Source: Pseudobutyrivibrio sp.
Lineage (GTDB): Bacteria; Bacillota; Clostridia; Lachnospirales; Lachnospiraceae
Direction of reading: 5' to 3'
Assembly: GCF_017471675.1 (NCBI RefSeq)
Contig: NZ_JAFUSK010000005.1
Location: forward strand, 1 to 64,000
DNA: 64,000 nt
The notes under the pieces are model-generated. The model was not told where the DNA came from. It did not search any database and worked only from the letters and a program-made list of their open reading frames with translations. Made by a program: the position numbers and the translations under genes. Positions 63,946 through 64,000 of the stretch are shown piece by piece. Numbering within the stretch: position 1 is the stretch's first letter; the number at the start of each line of letters is the position of its first letter.

Positions 63946-64000
63946 ATGGGGGATGAAAAACTAAAACAAGAGCTTTTGTATATGGTTAAGCTTACTTCCA
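63946..64000 (+). CDS. Start of a gene cut by the window edge
   Basis: The ATG at 63946 follows TTAGGGGCGACT (a weak ribosome binding site), eight bases after the PilZ gene. The 18 visible residues (MGDEKLKQELLYMVKLTS) do not identify a family. It is probably in the same transcript as the PilZ gene. Confidence 0.5.
   Translation, partial: MGDEKLKQELLYMVKLTS

Overview
The window looks like a chromosome segment of a low-GC, Gram-positive gut or rumen anaerobe of the Lachnospiraceae, most likely Butyrivibrio or Pseudobutyrivibrio. The support is an AT-rich composition, AGGAGG-type ribosome binding sites, several TTG or GTG starts, TIGR/Trep_Strep-type ECF transporters, many chemoreceptor and GGDEF proteins, a signal-peptide-less GH9 glycosidase and a short B12-dependent methionine synthase. 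The genus is inference; no 16S gene is present.

Region 1 (1-20 kb) is a transport island. It carries two complete modules, each combining an ECF importer (S component of the MptD/Trep_Strep family, T component, fused double ATPase) with a heterodimeric exporter-fold ABC pair of the YbtP/YbtQ type. Module 1 (4726-11820) runs ATPase-S-T-ABC-ABC-TetR. Module 2 (12544-19905) runs AraC (divergent)-ABC-ABC-S-T-ATPase, and a SAM methyltransferase lies between them. A third, orphan S component with its own TetR gene lies upstream (763-2040). A palindrome GTTAG-N6-CTAAC recurs in front of all these units and again before enolase, which suggests one shared regulator. Remnants of a flavoprotein gene and an AraC gene show that this region has been rearranged. 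The family context suggests metallophore or small-organic-ligand uptake, but the substrate is not shown by the sequence.

Region 2 (20-30.4 kb) holds a truncated LacI regulator with a membrane tail, an exported 5'-nucleotidase, then a FIST-domain hybrid kinase, a response regulator and a chemoreceptor in one direction, followed by a GGDEF protein on the other strand.

Region 3 (30.5-38.3 kb) is housekeeping: an HD phosphohydrolase, mnmA, metH, an RsmH-like methyltransferase, an intracellular GH9 enzyme, and a voltage-gated type potassium channel preceded by an unlisted 50-residue membrane protein.

Region 4 (38.5-43.6 kb) is an accessory island next to tRNA-Val and tRNA-Met. It is bounded by two arrays of a 50-bp inverted-repeat unit with a period of about 74 bp. 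Between them are a 5'-truncated gene, a gene broken by a stop codon, a protein with a HEPN-like RNxxxH motif, a secreted repeat protein and a PD-(D/E)XK-like protein.

Region 5 (43.6-64 kb) contains a VanX-like dipeptidase, a chemoreceptor, enolase, a lipoprotein, an sce7726-like protein, an amino acid ABC transporter whose binding protein appears circularly permuted, alanine racemase, two tandem aconitase-superfamily dehydratases (small-large-small-large) separated by twin hairpins, a CobW-like GTPase, a PfkB kinase, a frameshifted GGDEF gene, a folate pair (cyclodeaminase and FolD) and a PilZ protein. A further gene runs off the right edge.
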